Source of the DNA: an uncultured Bacteroidota bacterium
Lineage (GTDB): Bacteria > Bacteroidota > Bacteroidia > Bacteroidales > P3
DNA length: 6,617 bases
Assembly (NCBI GenBank): GCA_902766265.1
Contig: CACXCY010000169.1
Location: forward strand, 1-6,617
Reading direction: 5' to 3'
Positions 6,054 to 6,617 of the stretch are shown in pieces; within the stretch, counting starts at the first letter, position 1; the number at the start of each line of letters is the position of its first letter. Under the pieces are notes generated by a model that did no database searches, had not been told where the DNA came from, and saw only the letters and a list, made by a program, of their open reading frames with translations. Position numbers and translations under genes: made by a program.

Positions 6054-6123
6054 CGCAGGTTTAGCTCTTTGGTTTAGTAGACAGGCATTTGAGGTAGATT
6101 GTTTACTTCCCTAACTTTTACTA
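6054..6123. other. 70 bp convergent intergenic region
   Basis: This gap separates two convergent genes. It contains a direct repeat of GGTTTAG (6058 and 6074 region) and a T-rich stretch, but I find no strong stem-loop that would serve as a shared terminator. Confidence 0.5.
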
Positions 6124-6617
6124 TTATTTCCTATTCCGCGATTCCGATCTGCCTAACAAGAATACAGTGTTGCGTTTGTGCAGGTTCACCTGCGAGCGTT
6201 CAATACGCCACTGCCGCACCGTGAGCGTACGCACCATCTGGGTAGGCATCGTGATATCTGTAGCCACACAGATGCATGTGTCATCGTGGCAAGTATCACA
6301 CAACGCCTCAAGCATTTGGTTGTTGCGATAGGGAGCTTCAATAAAAATCTGCGTCTGCCCTTCTTTCAGCGCACGCATCTCTAATGAACGTATGGCTACC
6401 GTCCGTTCCCGTTTATCCACAGGCAGATAACCGTTGAACGCGAAATGTTGCCCATCAAGACCAGATGCCATCAATGCCAACATAAGCGACGAGGGCCCTA
6501 CTAGTGGCACAATCTCATATCCACGTCGCTGTGCCTGACGCGTCACCATCACCCCTGGGTCGGCCACACAAGGCAGCCCCGCTTCACTCAGCAAGCCAAC
6601 ATTCTCGCCACGATCCA
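6124..6617 (-). CDS. RsmI-like SAM-dependent methyltransferase, short form (5' end outside window)
   Basis: The frame stays open to the right edge, so the gene begins outside the window; the TTG at 6594 is internal. The visible upstream residues DRGENVGLLSEAGLPCVADPG match the conserved GxxVaLxSDAGxPgxxDPG block of the tetrapyrrole-methylase fold in RsmI proteins. Further motifs, in protein order, are VGPSS, then SGLDGQHFAFNGYLP, then IFIEAPYRNNQML, and finally TDITMPTQMVRTLTV and NLHKRNTVFLLG. RsmI 2'-O-methylates C1402 of 16S rRNA. This protein ends soon after the methylase fold (SESRNRK) and lacks the C-terminal extension of E. coli RsmI. Bacteroidetes often carry such a short paralogue alongside true RsmI, so the substrate may differ. 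The family is certain; the exact target is not. Confidence 0.9.
   Translation of the reverse strand, partial: DRGENVGLLSEAGLPCVADPGVMVTRQAQRRGYEIVPLVGPSSLMLALMASGLDGQHFAFNGYLPVDKRERTVAIRSLEMRALKEGQTQIFIEAPYRNNQMLEALCDTCHDDTCICVATDITMPTQMVRTLTVRQWRIERSQVNLHKRNTVFLLGRSESRNRK

Noticed and set aside
1..6617. Possible mobile element, phage or defence island
   Set aside because: No transposase, integrase, toxin-antitoxin, restriction or nuclease gene and no terminal inverted repeats were seen; the genes are mainly metabolic or exported proteins.

Overview
The window looks like chromosomal DNA from a member of the Bacteroidales, most likely a Prevotella-like organism. This is inferred from three things. 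A good match to the Bacteroidetes -7 promoter box (TAnnTTTG) lies at 327-334. The genes lack Shine-Dalgarno sequences and instead have A/T-rich or A/C-rich leaders. The gene set (Nif3-like plus coiled-coil zinc-ribbon protein, a short RsmI-like methyltransferase, small Sec-exported proteins) is familiar from that group. The species cannot be fixed from the sequence alone.

Layout: seven genes run left to right and one runs right to left. (1) The 3' end of a Nif3-like metalloprotein gene enters from the left edge. A promoter-like box inside its last codons precedes (2) a coiled-coil zinc-ribbon protein of the COG1579/DUF164 type. It is followed closely by (3) a complete histidine ammonia-lyase (hutH) and (4) a small exported thioredoxin-fold protein with a CPWC active site; these three are tightly spaced (22 and 13 bp gaps) and probably co-transcribed. 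After a 129 bp gap with a possible promoter comes (5) an exported 409-residue protein of unknown function, with a compact N-terminal region, a His-rich segment and a very long Ser/Arg/Thr/Asn/Gly tail containing tandem 57 bp repeats. A perfect 10 bp stem-loop with a T-run separates it from (6) a nucleoside (probably uridine) phosphorylase, followed 21 bp later by (7) a small exported protein of unknown function. The last gene (8), convergent and cut by the right edge, encodes a short RsmI-like SAM-dependent methyltransferase.

Functionally this is mostly housekeeping and general metabolism rather than one pathway. Genes 4, 5 and 7 are exported. Gene 3 would make urocanate and ammonia from histidine, but no other hut gene is visible. 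Gene 6 would recover ribose-1-phosphate and base from nucleosides. There is no CRISPR array, insertion sequence, phage gene, tRNA or rRNA, and no convincing undescribed multi-gene system. The least explained element is gene 5, with its His-rich segment, repetitive tail and unusual upstream region. No gene-free stretch exceeds 300 bases; the longest is 3271-3399.
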